The notes beneath the pieces are model-generated. The model made no database searches, had not been told where the DNA came from, and was given only the letters and a program-made list of their open reading frames with translations. A program made the translations under genes and the position numbers. This document shows, piece after piece, positions 1 through 11,797 of a DNA stretch of 64,000 nt (positions are counted from its first letter, which is position 1; each line of letters starts with the position of its first letter). Source of the DNA: Daucus carota subsp. sativus (lineage: Eukaryota > Streptophyta > Magnoliopsida > Apiales > Apiaceae); the NCBI RefSeq assembly GCF_001625215.2, contig NC_030383.2, forward strand, positions 14,396,779 through 14,460,778. The letters are read 5' to 3'.

Positions 1-1188
1 AATGTCTTGTACCATCATTACTGTTTTTGTATAATTAGGGTAATTCAGTAGTTCTATGATTGCTCTGGTGTATAATCAGAAGCATCATATTAACTCCAAG
101 TTGACTGTATTTAAAATCAGAATTTTAGTAGTGTTTAGTCAGCGCACTTGACCACATTATAATTTGAAATTTACTCAGTTTGGTATGTCGAGACAAACAA
201 GTACTAACTGATAAAGGTTTCATAGACTGAGATTGTTTGGGATCTTTGGTAGAACAGACTATAGAGACTATAGTGCATGTTTAAAATTAATGGATTAGAA
301 GGGTTATATCATAATAGAGCATTTGGTGGATCGTGTTAAGTTGTGTCACCATCCTCAGTAAGCATCTACACAAAGTTCGTTCTGATGTTTATAGCTAGCA
401 AAGGCTTTAATGGTAAGAATGTTAGAAAATGGATACTTTAAGGCATATATCACACTGATGTCTCTACATTAAGAGAGGATATGTCATACTGTCTGAGCGA
501 AGTTGAACTATGGGTGATTGTCTGATTGATAACTGAAGTGTGTACGGAAATAATCGAAATGTTTTTAATAAGCTCAAAAATCGGAACCCAATTAAGAACT
601 ATAATATTTTTTGATTATTTTAGTGAACTGGATTTAATAAATTGATTATAGCCACAATATTCAAACAAAAAACCGAATTTCTAGGATACTAAGAAAAAGA
701 AATCACATTCAAATTTTTTTTTGATGACAGAAGTAAAAAAACTACAGGTTCACATGCACAGAGCCACATCAATAGTTCAATATAATGACATGATAGTCCG
801 TCAGTATGATTCTGTTTTGATAAAAAAATCAAATCTGAACTGAATAATATTTTTCAAAAATCAAATCCAAGCCGTACAGAATTCAAACTCAAATTAGAAA
901 TTAAACTTGAATCACCGGTTTTGAATTCAGATTGATTTAAACTAAAACTCGAAAATCCTACTAAAAAATATATCTCATCATATGTTCATAAATAAGTTTT
1001 TTGTTCAAAATTAACATATCATCATATTATTACAAGTATATTAAAATATGCATGGTTACAAGTATATAAAGTATTTTAAAAATGACATGACATTATTATT
1101 TTAAATTATAATAAAGATAATATATTATTTTAATATAATAATTGATTATATTACATTATATTTATATATATTATTCATAATTTTTTAA
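1..1188. other. AT-rich intergenic DNA, no gene seen
   Basis: No reading frame of useful length and no recognisable protein motif on either strand. From about 540 to 1190 it is very AT-rich, with long A and T runs and alternating TA stretches. It ends at the 9-bp flank of the MULE that starts at 1198. Confidence 0.6.
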
Positions 1189-1197
1189 TTCTTTTTT

Positions 1198-1325
1198 GGG
1201 AAATTCCAAATAGTGCCATTGTACTATTGACTTTTCCATTTGATACCACAAGACATTTTGGTTTTCCATACGGCACCACTGAGATATTTAATTGTACCGT
1301 AAATGCCCCTCTGTTAGCTGAAACG
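1198..1325 (+). repeat. Left terminal inverted repeat of the MULE
   Basis: Matches the reverse complement of 4352-4484. The first 90 bp or so differ at only a few positions. The rest, including CTCTGTTA followed by AAACGTTA, is weaker. Confidence 0.85.
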
Positions 1326-1397
1326 TTACTTAGTCGTTAAAAACAAAATTAAAAAAAAAAATCTAAAATACACTTAATACATGTTTAAACATATAAT

Positions 1398-2033
1398 GGG
1401 TGTTTGGGAACTAAAACTTCTCAGCTTATTTGAATAGAAGTTGGCTTCTATTATTTCAGTGCCGTTTGGCAAAATGGTGGAAGCGCTTATATTGGGTTGT
1501 GAGAAGCCCACAAAAGAAGTCAGCGAACGTAGCTTTTTTTTCCTTCTGCTTAATGCTTATCCTGTGAAGTGTGAACCACCAGATAAAAACATTACAAGAA
1601 TGCAAATAAGCACTAGATTGATAATACAGGGATACATTAAAGGATACATTAATGCCCCATGCCAATTATTTAGAAGTAAATTGACTATGTCTGTAATTTT
1701 CTGTAGCTTCCTTTCTTTTGTACTGATATGATTTTATTTCTTTTTATTTTAAATGAGTTTTTATATTCTAAATTTGTAAAATATTTCATCTATTAATAAT
1801 ATAAGATATCGTATTATGAATTAGTTTTTAAATTGAACAATATTATATTACAAAATTCCCAAACTATACTAGCTTATTAGTCAAGTTATCCAAACACTAA
1901 ATAAATTATAAGTTACGGTATCCAAACACTTTTAATAACTTATAAGTCCGAACCAACTTTTCACTTATAATCTACTTTTTTGTTTTAAGATATAAGTTAC
2001 TTCTTTTAAACTCAGCCAAACGGCCCCATAAAC
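1398..2033. mobile_element. Nested hAT-like MITE insertion(s) inside the MULE
   Basis: The left side TGGGTGTTTGGG (1398) and right side GCCAAACGGCCCCA (ending about 2031) are imperfect inverted ends of the kind seen on short hAT elements. A second copy of the motif, GTGCCGTTTGGC at about 1461, suggests two nested insertions or an internal repeat. I found no clean 8-bp target duplication, so the edges are approximate. The small frames here look like chance. Confidence 0.4.
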
Positions 2034-2403
2034 AAAAATGAAATAAGCTTAAAAAACATAAAAACACAGCGGTGAGGAGAAAGCGACTAGGGTTTAAGCA
2101 CGGTGATTTGGGAATTTGCTGAATCCACTACAATCAGCTGGAATCATCTCGTCTTGCAATCTCGACATTCTCAAGGTACGTTTTTTAATTCATTCGAAAC
2201 AGTCCAATAACGTATTAAGTGTATGCATGCTAACTGTTTGATATAAGAATGCGATGATCAGTGTAAATATCAATATATGTGTTATGTTTGTGTATATATT
2301 GGTGTGATTGTGTATATATAGGTGTGATTGTGTATATATTGGTGTGTTTGTGTGCTTCAATGTATGTGTGCTTCAATGTATGTGTGTGTGTGTGTATTTA
2401 CAG

Positions 2404-4061
2404 ATGGGTGAAGTTGAAAAAGTGTTGAGGTTTGTCTGAAGGGCTACGCGTGTTGACATTAGGGTTGATCCAGATAAGACATCAATATTGGATATTGTAT
2501 TAGATTATGAGGAAAAGGGCAAGAAACATGGGCTGAAATTGGATTACCATTTACCGACTTTTTACTACCCTTTTAAAATGGAAACTCAACCATTACTGAA
2601 TGATGAACATTTGATGAGAATGTTTAATAGGCTGAGTGATAGGGAGATTATACCCATTACTGTTGGGACTGTTTTAAAACCAACAGAATTATATAAGTTG
2701 GTTTTGAATTTTAGGAGGTCAAAGGAACAAAAGAATAGTGTGCATGGTGATGATCAAGTGGTGGGGGGGGGGGGGGGGGGCTGGTGAGCAAGTGGAGGGG
2801 GGGTCTTCTGGCGAGCAACTAGAAGGGACTGCAACAAGTAGTAATTGAAGGCAACAAGTTAAAAAATCCAGAGTGATCAAGACCAACCTATCACAAAAGA
2901 AAGCAAAAAAAATCTGTGAACCAGAGTAATTTACCACCACCTCTTGTCTCCCCTAAAACAGCCTTTCAATCACTACCTATAAGGAGAAGTCCTAGATCTT
3001 GTTTTAATGGATGTATGGTCATCTGCAAAAAGAAGATACCGTTGCAGGCACATAAGCAGGAACTACAAGAAGCAATTCTCTGGCCCTTTAATGTACATTC
3101 TCTTTTGGAGGCCTTGTAATGCAACCTCACAGTTTACATTCAGAAAAGCTATGGAAAGGCTCAAAGAAGCCGGAGGTGATAGAGTTATGGCCTGGTTTGC
3201 AGAATTGGGAGATCCATCAACTTGGAGCAAGCACAGATTTGATCCAAATGTGTGTAATGACTCCAACACCTCAAATTTTGTAGAGAGCTTCAATTCTACT
3301 CTTGGAATTGATAGGTGCAGGCCAGTACTAACCCTACTTGAAGGTAAAATCCAACTACTTATTCATGTTAATTTTGTTATATAAGTGACTGTTAATGACT
3401 ATTTATACATTTGTATTTCTTTCTAACTTAAGGTATTAGAAGAGTGTGCATGGTTCAAATTTCAACAAGGTATCAACATGCATTAGGATGGAAAGATGAT
3501 GAGCTCTGTCCCAAGATAATTAAGGCACTGAAGGTTATCAGCAAAGACACCATCAGCTGCAAGGCCTATATGTCAAAGCCCGGAGAGTATGAAATTCATG
3601 GTGGAAAATCCCATTTTCCCTTATCTCTCAATAATAAGATATGCTCATTTGGTGCTTGGCAGATTTCAGGTATACCTTGCAGGCATGCCATAAGAGCTAT
3701 GGTGCATTTAAAAATTGACCCTCACACTGTGGTTTCAGCCTTGTATTTTGTGAGGACATACAAACAGTCCTATAGCTTCCACATTAACCCTATACCAGAC
3801 AAGGAGCAGTGGCCTGCATATGCTGATTTGCCTACCATCATGCCACCAACACTAAAGAGGGGAGTAGGAAGACCTTCTAGAAACAGAAGAAGGGAAGAAG
3901 GAGAAGACAAAGAGGGCAAAAGAACTCAGACTGTGAAATGCAAAAAATGTGGATGTCTTGGCCACAATTCAAGAACTTGCAAGGGAGGTCTGACTGAGAA
4001 GGAAAAGAGAGCTGCAGGAGGTGAGCCAGTGCTGGTTAGGCATCCCAGAGTTAGGGATTAA
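2404..4061 (+). pseudogene. MULE (MuDR-type) transposase remnant
   Basis: An ATG at 2404 opens a frame related to the N-terminal PB1-like part of MULE transposases, but an in-frame TGA occurs after 11 codons (2437). The frame continues through 2488-2780 to an 18-base poly-G run (2763-2780). Similarity resumes near 3019 with the post-catalytic part (RRYRCRHISRNYKK; then NFVESFNSTL; LTLLEG). A GT-AG intron at 3344-3432 joins LLEG to IRRVCMVQ. The last exon has a SWIM-type zinc finger (CSFGAWQISGIPCRHAI) and a CCHC knuckle (CKKCGCLGHNSRTC). The central DDE segment is missing between about 2830 and 3000. Stop, deletion and homopolymer together mark it as dead. Confidence 0.85.
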
Positions 4062-4351
4062 TCCAATGCTGCCAAAGCAGCCAAGGCAGCAGCTACGACA
4101 TCTCAGCCAGCTGAATTTACTGTTTCCCAGTTCCCGATGTCTCAATCACAATCTCAAGCCTAAGTTCCTATGTTACTAAATTATTTTGGATATTTGTCTT
4201 TGTTGAATTTGTTTTGAAACATTTGCTGCTGAAATGTATGTATGACTGATTACTTTTGGATATTTTTTGCTGCTGAAACATGTGCTTCTGAAACATTTGC
4301 TGTTGGATATTTTTTGGAGGGAGATACTTTTTTCTGCTATTTAACAGTGCA

Positions 4352-4484
4352 ACTAACGTTTGTGTTAACAGAGTGTTATGTTAGTTTTGTTGTCAATAGC
4401 TCGGTGGTGCCGCATGGAAGACCAAAATGTCTTGTGGTATCAAATGGAAAAGCCAATAGGACAATGGTACTATTTGAAATTTCC
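4352..4484 (-). repeat. Right terminal inverted repeat of the MULE
   Basis: Inverted partner of 1198-1325. It lies directly upstream of the F-box gene, so part of that gene's promoter or 5' leader could be transposon-derived. Confidence 0.85.
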
Positions 4485-4649
4485 TTTTTTTTTTCTTTTT
4501 TTTGACATTGACGCGCGGAGCTGCAGTAAACTGTTGGAGAAGATGAAAAGTAAAAAACGGGTGAATTTGTTAGAGAAAACATTGAATTTGGGACAGGGAA
4601 CTAGGGAAGACAAAGCCGACACAGAGAAAGGAAACAAGTAGAAAAGCAG

Positions 4650-5786
4650 ATGGCATCGGCACAACAGAGTCAACTTCCGATGAACAGCGGCGGCGCAGAA
4701 ACCCCAGCAATCTACCAACTATCCCAAGACACAATCCAACAAATCTTCAGTCTCCTCCCACTCCGCGAAATCGTAATCTCAAAATCAGTCTCAAAATTCT
4801 TCAATCAAACCCTCTCTTCCCACTCTTTTCTCCCCCTCATCCCCTCTCTCCCTCTACTCGCTCTCCGCTCTTCTCCCTCTCACAGACACACCCAACAGCA
4901 ACAACAACAAACCCCAACTCTCCACGCTTTCGATCCGAATCTCGATCATAAATGGGTCAGATTCCCCCTCGATTTCCTCCCCTTGCAAGCCCACCACCCA
5001 GTTGCTTCCTCACTGGGCCTAATCTACCTCTGGGCCGACTCTCAATCTTCCACCAAATCGTTGCTCGCGTGTAACCCTTTAACTCGTTCTTACAAGATTC
5101 TTCCTCACCTGGGTTCTGCTTGGTCTCGTCACGGTTCGGTTTTAGTGGGATCTCCGAATAGAGTTCTTGTGTTGACTGAGCTGGCTGCTCTTTATTTTTC
5201 CGGGGATTCCGATACGTGGCTTAAGTTTTCTTCTAATTTGCCTTCGAAGCCTCGGAGTCCGCTTCTCATTAAGGACACGATTATCGCTCTTTGTGATGTG
5301 GGGTCTCCGTGGCGTGCTCAATGGAAGTTGTTTACCATTACGCTTCAGTCGCTTCAGTGTAAGAGCCAGTGGACTTGTTTGGAGAGGGTGGAGTGGGGGG
5401 ATGTGTTTGATATATTGAAACGACCGCGATTGGTTAAAGGGGATGGGAATAAGATTTTGATGATCGGGGGTTTGAAATCCTCCTTTTTGTTGAATTCGTC
5501 GTGTACGACCATTTTGATTCTGAGGTTGGATTTGGAGACACTTGAGTGGGATGAAGCCGGACGAATGCCCGTTCAGATGTTTGCTTCTTTTCAAGAATCC
5601 AGTAAATTTAAGGTGTTTGGAGGTGGGGATAGGGTTTGTTTTTCTGCCAAAAGGATCGGCAAGTTGGCCTTGTGGGATAATTCTAAGGGGAAAGCCGAGT
5701 GGAAGTGGATTGAAGGTGTTCCTGGGAATGGAGACGGGCTTTGTCGCGGATTTCTGTTTGAAGCTGGGTATACAGCCTCTCCTTGA
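4650..5786 (+). CDS. F-box protein, kelch/galactose-oxidase-like C-terminus (single exon, 378 aa)
   Basis: Intronless frame starting at ATG 4650. The N-terminus is a polar leader, followed by an F-box at about residues 21-65 (IYQLSQDTIQQIFSLLPLRE, then SVSKFF), which in this family binds SKP1 in an SCF ubiquitin ligase. A short glutamine run lies near residue 80. The rest (FDPN..W, CNPLTRSYKILP, GG/W-containing repeats) resembles the C-terminal substrate-binding part of UFO/At5g43190-type F-box/kelch proteins. Expected role: selecting substrates for ubiquitination; the target is unknown. The gene sits 165 bp downstream of a MULE end. GC content is markedly higher in the first half than in flanking DNA, normal for an intronless plant exon. 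The family is confident; the exact orthologue is not. Confidence 0.85.
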   Translation: MASAQQSQLPMNSGGAETPAIYQLSQDTIQQIFSLLPLREIVISKSVSKFFNQTLSSHSFLPLIPSLPLLALRSSPSHRHTQQQQQQTPTLHAFDPNLDHKWVRFPLDFLPLQAHHPVASSLGLIYLWADSQSSTKSLLACNPLTRSYKILPHLGSAWSRHGSVLVGSPNRVLVLTELAALYFSGDSDTWLKFSSNLPSKPRSPLLIKDTIIALCDVGSPWRAQWKLFTITLQSLQCKSQWTCLERVEWGDVFDILKRPRLVKGDGNKILMIGGLKSSFLLNSSCTTILILRLDLETLEWDEAGRMPVQMFASFQESSKFKVFGGGDRVCFSAKRIGKLALWDNSKGKAEWKWIEGVPGNGDGLCRGFLFEAGYTASP

Positions 5787-5789
5787 TTG

Positions 5790-6300
5790 ATCCCAGTTGG
5801 TAAATTTGAATTTTTTTTTTCATGTTAATTTAACTGTTGTTGCATTGTTATTTTTATTTTCTTTGTTTATTGAGTAATTGTAGAACAATATTTTATATCA
5901 TCATCCCTGTTGCCATAAGAATTGAGTGTTTTCTTCATGATAAGATTCTTCTTTGTGATTCGTTTCCATGTGGATAATAGCATTCGTATAATGCTGAGTG
6001 CAAGGCTACAAGCAGAACAAGAATGAATTAATTGCTGGTCCCTTTTACCAAAGAACTTAGTTATTTGGTCATATTCTAGAAATTTATAATTGTATAGCTA
6101 GAATTATTATAGTATAATCTTCTGATGCACACTGCATTGTTCATATTTAGGGCACGTTTAGACTCTAGCATAGATTTAGGGATGTGACAGATTTATGAGT
6201 TGACAAAAAATGTGTAAAGGGCAGTCCTGGTGCAATTACTTATCATCTTGCTAAGAACACAACCAGGTTATCGGCTCACCCAAAGTTCTAATATATTATG
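5790..6300. other. F-box 3' region and intergenic DNA
   Basis: AT-rich sequence with no coding signal. It presumably includes the F-box 3' UTR just after 5786. Confidence 0.4.
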
Positions 6301-6606
6301 TACTCCCTCCGTCCCATCAGGTTCTTTACAGTTTCCTTTTTGAGATGTCCCATCCAATTCTTTACATTTCAAAATTTACCAAAAATAGTCCGTGGGTCCC
6401 GCCACTTCCCAACTTTTCTTTCCTTTTCACACTACTTTTACTTCTTTTTCACACTACTTTTACTTCACTATCTCCCTTTTATTCATTAAAAATCAATGGG
6501 TCCCACCACTTCACCCACTTTCATTCTCTTTTCCACTACTTTATACATATTTCTTAACCTCCGTGCCCAAGCCAAACGTAAAGAATTGGCTGGGACGGAG
6601 GGAGTA
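6301..6606. mobile_element. Stowaway-like MITE (306 bp)
   Basis: Begins TA-CTCCCTCCGTCCC and ends GGGACGGAGGGAG-TA, giving inverted ends and a TA target duplication. The interior (TTTACATTTCAAAATTTACC) is shared with the copies at 41298 and 61907. Confidence 0.85.
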
Positions 6607-6639
6607 GTAACTAGAGTTTTTGTACAATGTAATTGATCT

Positions 6640-8594
6640 TGCTGAAACTAGTTCAAAATTATTTAAAATTTTTAGGATAAGTTTAGTTAGTGTAGAAATT
6701 AGGTTTGAAAAAGTTAATACTGATATATTAGAGGAGTTATATCATTAATTTCTAGAAATAGGTTATCAATTGTATTCGGCCTATAAAAAGGCAAGTTACG
6801 TGTTAAAAATATATAATGTAGAATCTTCTGCATATCACCTTCACTTTGTTCCACTGTTTCTAGTTTCTACACAAAACACTAACAAATCTCTTGTACCGTC
6901 TCTGGGCACGATGGTCAGTTTGGTGGCCCCGCTGACTTGATAGTCAGTGTGGCCGCAGTCCCGCACCCTGGCCTAGTAATCAGTTTGGTTGTTTGGCGGC
7001 AAAATAGTATTTGTGCTAGATAGGAGTATTACATAGTCTGAACCTCCAAAATGCCAGGTATTAGAGTAGTATGAGCATCAAGTAGTAATAAGGGGAGTCC
7101 AATCACTTTAGTAGTCTACGTCAGTTGTAGTTCTCTTTATATATCTGATTCTGTTATCTTTCTCTCTCTGGGGTTCTAATTCAAATTTTTATAATCTGTC
7201 TCTCTGATATCTGAATTTTCTGTCTAAACTCTCTCATTCTGCTCTTGGCTCTCTTCTCTCTCTGTTACTCGGTACTTAGAAAGTATCCAAACAGTTACAT
7301 GTAGCTCAGGTATTCAATTCAACAGTTCCTGACACTTAACTTCATATCACAGCTCTGCTGGAGCATATAACAATCACATTTGTATTAGAAATCAAAGTAG
7401 TTTTTTTCAAACTCACATAGGCAGAATGCGGGAATCAACGATGAATGAGGCGTAACATAAATTGCAATTTCCATTTGAGAAATGATGAGACTGATAACTG
7501 ATCACTAGTAAAGTATGGCATTTAACTCGATTATCAGATTTGGATTTACCTGCCTGTCCATGACCTGGCGGCAAGATGAATAATTGTTTAAAATGATTCC
7601 AGGTTTTAAATTAAAGGCAAGTACAGCAACTCCTAAAGATTGTTTAAGCTGATTCCAGGTTTTAAACTGAAGATAAGTACAGTAACTCGTAATGTATGCA
7701 TAGTTTTTAAATAGTGTGGAATAAGAAAAAGATATTTTTTCCTTCTACAAAACAGAAGCATCTCAAGAGAGTTGCAAATGTGAGCAAGTCTAACGCTAGA
7801 TGCTGATACTAAGTGGATGCTAAATATCAATCATTGTTATAATTTATTTAGATGTTAAAAATCTATTTCTATTGTTATTATATAAAATAAATGTTGCATT
7901 TAAATGCTAATTTCATCTTTCGTCTCAAACTAGTTTTCATGTCCAGCTATTTATTTCAGCTTTTATCTAATTTAATATACTTCAATTCAATATTGTTTAA
8001 CTCTTAACTTCCATTCATATTATTGATAACGTGGTAACGAAATGTAGATCTATCCTTTGATTCCAAATATAAAATCAAGGATGCGATCATTCTTGCATGA
8101 ATGCGATCAAATACATCACCTATTTTGAGTTTGTTTTTTTAGCATTTGATGTCATAATATAATAAGATAAAAATTGTATGATAAAAAAGTTATAGATAAT
8201 TTTTCGCCGGACGATAATATAGCCCCAACTGCTTATGTATAAAAATTTAAGACCAAGTGGTTTAACTTTTTTTTTCCGTTGATAGTTTTCATACGTCAAC
8301 TAACTTATCATTGTATATTATGTATAAAAATTTAGGACCAAGTGGTTTAACATTTTTTTTCCGTTGATAGTTTTCATACGTCAACTAACTTATATTATAT
8401 CTATCAATTTTAGATGCTAAATATCTATTTTTATGATATAATGTAGCATAAAAAATAAAAGTTACATTCTAGTGCTGAATTCAAATAAAATTATATATTT
8501 TTTAATATTTACCCAATTTAACATTCTTTTGATATTTGGAAATGCACAACTAAGTTATCATATAATTTATCCTTCATTATAGTTATTACTGATA
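6640..8594. other. Intergenic DNA, possible LTR-like fragment
   Basis: No gene seen. A TATA-like CCTATAAAAAGGC near 6780, with TGTAGAAA at about 6690 and TTTCTACA at about 6865, hints at a short LTR, but no matching target duplication was found. CT-rich tracts lie near 7150-7260. Two near-identical segments of about 85 bp occur at about 8232-8315 and 8320-8400 (TAAAAATTTAGGACCAAGTG). Confidence 0.3.
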
Positions 8595-9113
8595 CTAGCT
8601 TATAACCCGTGCAATGCACGGACGGTTATTTTATCGTATATATTTTAGTTTAGGTAATTTTATTATAAAAATAAAATAATAATAAAATAACGTGATTAAA
8701 TAAATGTTTTATTTAACAGTTGGATAAATTCTTTATAGTTAAATCCGTCAAATGACTATTTAAAAATGAGGTCGAACATATATTTAAATAAAAATGTTAT
8801 AATATTTTTTTTTACATGTTATAGTTTAAGAAGACCTATAAACTCAGATTTAAACTAACCAATATAACCTTTTAATATTTTGTTATTAATAATTAATAAT
8901 ATGATATAAAACATATATTATAAGTTAAAAAAGCGTATGAAATCAACCGATAAAAAAATATACTATAACATGTTATAACCTAAATTTAATTTTTTGGTTA
9001 AATAGATGATCAAAAAATACTATAACATGTTATAAATTCAAGACTTCCGCGGGTTTAATACCAAACCACCAACTGAACTTATTATGTTTTGGCTTTAACA
9101 GTGTAGTAATATA

Positions 9114-9320
9114 TACTCCTTCCGTCCCCCTAGATAGTATACATTGGGGGATGGGGACGTGACAAAATTTTTGTTTGCTGAATTAAAGTTTGGATGTTAT
9201 ACTTTTATTCAGAAAAAAAATCTCAAGAATAAGTTGTAGAACTATATTTTATAGGAGAATTAAAATGCGTGTCGAGCAGTTGAAAAGAAAAGTATAAAAT
9301 TAAATGAGACAGAGGGAGTA
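9114..9320. mobile_element. Stowaway-like MITE (207 bp) inside the Helitron
   Basis: Ends TACTCCTTCCGTCCC and AGACAGAGGGAGTA, flanked by TA. The interior (TATACATTGGGGGA; GCGTGTCGAGCAGT) matches the copy at 47730-47974, so both belong to one sub-family. Confidence 0.75.
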
Positions 9321-9739
9321 GTATATTATAGATTTGTAATATTTCTTTTAACGTGAGATCATTAGAGTATTTAAAAATAATATTGTCAATGTATTTTGGT
9401 TGAATAATATCACATGTTATTTATTAATAATTATATATAATGATATTATATTTGTTTATATATGTCGCCTGTGTTAACTATTAATTGTAAAAACTCGATT
9501 TTTTAGTTAGAAAATCTAAAAAAAATAATGCGTTTTGTTTAAAATTGCTATGTTGCTCGATGTTATTCCCGTGTTAATTATAAAAACTCTGTTTGTTAGT
9601 TAGAAAATCTAAAAAAGATAATGTGTTTTGTTTAAAATTATTATGTTGCTCGATGTTATTTTAGAAAAATTGAGTTTCTTTTAGATAAAAAAATATATAA
9701 AAGATAATATTTTTTAGTTAAAACGAAATAATTGGCTAT

Positions 9740-10480
9740 ATAGATAGGCCCGTAATTAGGCTCAAGTACCGACCGCCCGACCAATATAATAATATTATAT
9801 TTTTATAGATATGTCACCCGTGTCCGATTGATCGTAAAAGATCGATTTTTTAGTTAGAAAATTTATAAAAAGATAATATATTTTAGTTAAAATGGTAATT
9901 AATATGTTTCTCAATGTTATTTTAGAAGATTGAGTTTTTTTAGTTGGGAATATAAAAAAGGTTATATATTTTAATAAAAAAAATATTTGGTTATATAGAT
10001 AGACCCGTACTTTGGCCCAAGTACCGATCGACCAAACTTTTAATAAGATTTATTTTTTTAGCAAAAAAATATATAAAAAGATAATATATTTTAGTTAAAA
10101 AAATAATTGGCTATATCAATAGACTCATACTTAGGCCCAAGTACCGACTTCCCGACCAATATAATAATATTATATGTTTATAGATATGTCGCCTGTGCCG
10201 TATTAATTGTAAAAGATCGACTTTTTAGTTAGAAAATTTATAAAAAGATAATATATTTTAGGTAAAAAGGTAATTATCATGTTTCTCAATGTTATTTTGG
10301 AAGATTGAGTTTTTTAAGTTAGAAATACAAAAAAGGTAATATATTTTAATTAAAAAGAACAATTAGTTATATAAAATAGGCCCGTGCTTTGGCCCAAGTA
10401 CTTAATTAAAAATAATAATTAGTTATATAAATAAACCCGTGCTTTGGCCCAAATACCGACCGACCAAACTTTTAATGTTT
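9740..10480. repeat. Degenerate tandem repeats inside the Helitron
   Basis: Units contain GACCAATATAATAATATTATAT (split here at 20 bases: GACCAATATAATAATATTAT), a GATCGA...TTTTTAGTTAGAAAATTT segment and a GGCCCAAGTACCGA segment. At least three to five partial copies are visible at irregular spacing. Confidence 0.6.
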
Positions 10481-10503
10481 CGGCTTTAATAGTATAGTAT
10501 AGA

Positions 10504-11304
10504 TAACAATGAAATATTATATGGATTAGATATGCTCACGATTTAAAAAATTCTCATGAGTAAGAAAAATCGCATGATATAACATTGAAATATTATATGA
10601 ATTAGATATACATCTATTATTAAATCTCATCATTTATTTTATAGAGATACCTTCAACAAGACTGTTGAAGTCCTCTGCATTTTACTTTTCAACTTTCCTA
10701 ACTTGATTGGAATATATATGTATAAAAAAATTAATCGAGAGATCAAATATGATTAATAAATATTTGTTATTTTATATGTAAGTACATAAGGTGATCAGTC
10801 TTTAATATTTTCATGTAAAGCAACAAATAATCAGGGAATATATTTAACCAATTTTAAAATGAGACGTGTTGCAAAATAAGAGAGAATATTAGTATGAACA
10901 TAAATTCAAATATCATCCGGAATTGTTTCAATAAAATTCTTTTAATAAGATCGGTAACTTATAAATGATCAACATGCCTTGACTTTAAAAAGTGATTGAA
11001 ATTTGATCGATGATAAATGATCAACCTATATGTTATTGAAATTGTTTAACGTAATTTTAATTATCTAAATTGTTCTCTGATCTTGATTAGTTAGTTTAAA
11101 GACTATAAAAAGTTTATTTAATCTGATTGTCAAACCTTCACAAAATTGCTTCCATATTTGAAATTAATTTTGAGTCCCCCTCTAACATAATTGTGACGGG
11201 AAATACGTGTTGCACCATCTCTCATACTCCATCTGTTTCAAGTTTTTTATGTTATTTGTGACACATTTTTGAATTTTTTTTTATAAAATATAGTTTTATA
11301 ATCA
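10504..11304. other. Intergenic DNA, no gene seen
   Basis: AT-rich with no coding signal. A degenerate CATACTCCATCTGTTTCAAG near 11223 looks like one end of a decayed Stowaway-like MITE. Confidence 0.4.
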
Positions 11305-11314
11305 TTTTAATATT

Positions 11315-11787
11315 GAGAAAATTAATTTAAAGGTCCCTGGACTATTGGTATTTTATTGTCTGGGTCCCTAAAATAAAGATTCCAATATTCGGATCACTTA
11401 CGTTTTCAGTTTTTTTGTTTGAGTCCTTCCGTTAACTAAGATTCTAATAAACGTTAGAATCTCGATGACGTGGCAGAATTGTTGACACGTGTATATGAAT
11501 TTTATTTTAAAGGTCCCTCAACTATTAGTAATTTTCTTGTTTGATTCCTTTTATTGATTTAAAATTTATTATGTATTAAGATACTGACATTTAATAGTTC
11601 AGGGACCTATAAAATAAAATTCATATACATGTGTCAACAATTATGCCACGTCATCAAGATTCTGACGTCCGTTGGAATCTCAGTTAACGGAAAGACTCAA
11701 ACAAAAAAATTAAAAACGTAAGTGACCCAGATATTGGAATCTTTATTTTAGGGACCATAGTTCAGGGACCTTTAAATTAATTTTCCC
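11315..11787. mobile_element. Long-inverted-repeat MITE, Mutator type (473 bp)
   Basis: The two halves are inverted copies over roughly 200 bp each, starting GAGAAAATTAATTTAAAGG on the left; the reverse complement of the right end reads GGGAAAATTAATTTAAAGG. TTTTAATATT occurs exactly on both sides (11305-11314 and 11788-11797), fitting a 9-10 bp duplication of MULE-type transposition. No coding capacity. A transcript would fold into a nearly complete hairpin. Confidence 0.85.
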
Positions 11788-11797
11788 TTTTAATATT

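Larger units (their letters stand above)
1198..4484 (+). mobile_element. Mutator-like element (MULE), internally deleted, with terminal inverted repeats
   Basis: The two ends are inverted copies of each other. The left end (1198 onward) and the reverse complement of the right end (up to 4484) both begin GGRAATTYCAAATAGT, stay close for about 90 bp, and show weaker similarity to about 130 bp. TTCTTTTTT occurs just outside both ends (1189-1197 and 4493-4501), which suits the 9-bp duplication of Mutator elements, but it lies in poly-T so exact edges are ambiguous. Inside are the N-terminal and C-terminal parts of a MuDR/MULE transposase plus a nested hAT-like insertion. The transposase lacks its catalytic middle, so the copy should be non-autonomous. 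Its right end lies 165 bp before the F-box start codon. Confidence 0.85.
8595..10503 (-). mobile_element. Helitron, non-autonomous, minus-strand orientation
   Basis: Read on the minus strand, the element begins TCTATACTATACTATT at 10503 and ends with a hairpin (CCGTGCATTGCACGG) followed 10 bases later by CTAG at 8595. The flanking host bases are A and T, the AT target expected of Helitrons. No Rep/helicase frame is present. The interior contains repeated units around the phrase GGCCCAAGTACCGA (about 9750, 10015, 10135, 10385, 10440), and a second copy of the 5'-end-like sequence near 9080-9110 beside a MITE. The match to Helitron end rules is strong. Confidence 0.8.

Noticed and set aside
1441-1731. 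96-codon frame inside the MULE
   Set aside because: It begins at TTG, not ATG, and lies in nested hAT-like repeat DNA with no protein motif.
5142-5594. 150-codon minus-strand frame
   Set aside because: It mirrors the F-box exon and has no motif of its own.
6690-6872. Short solo LTR with TGTAGAAA...TTTCTACA ends
   Set aside because: Flanking 5-base words do not match, so the borders are unsupported.
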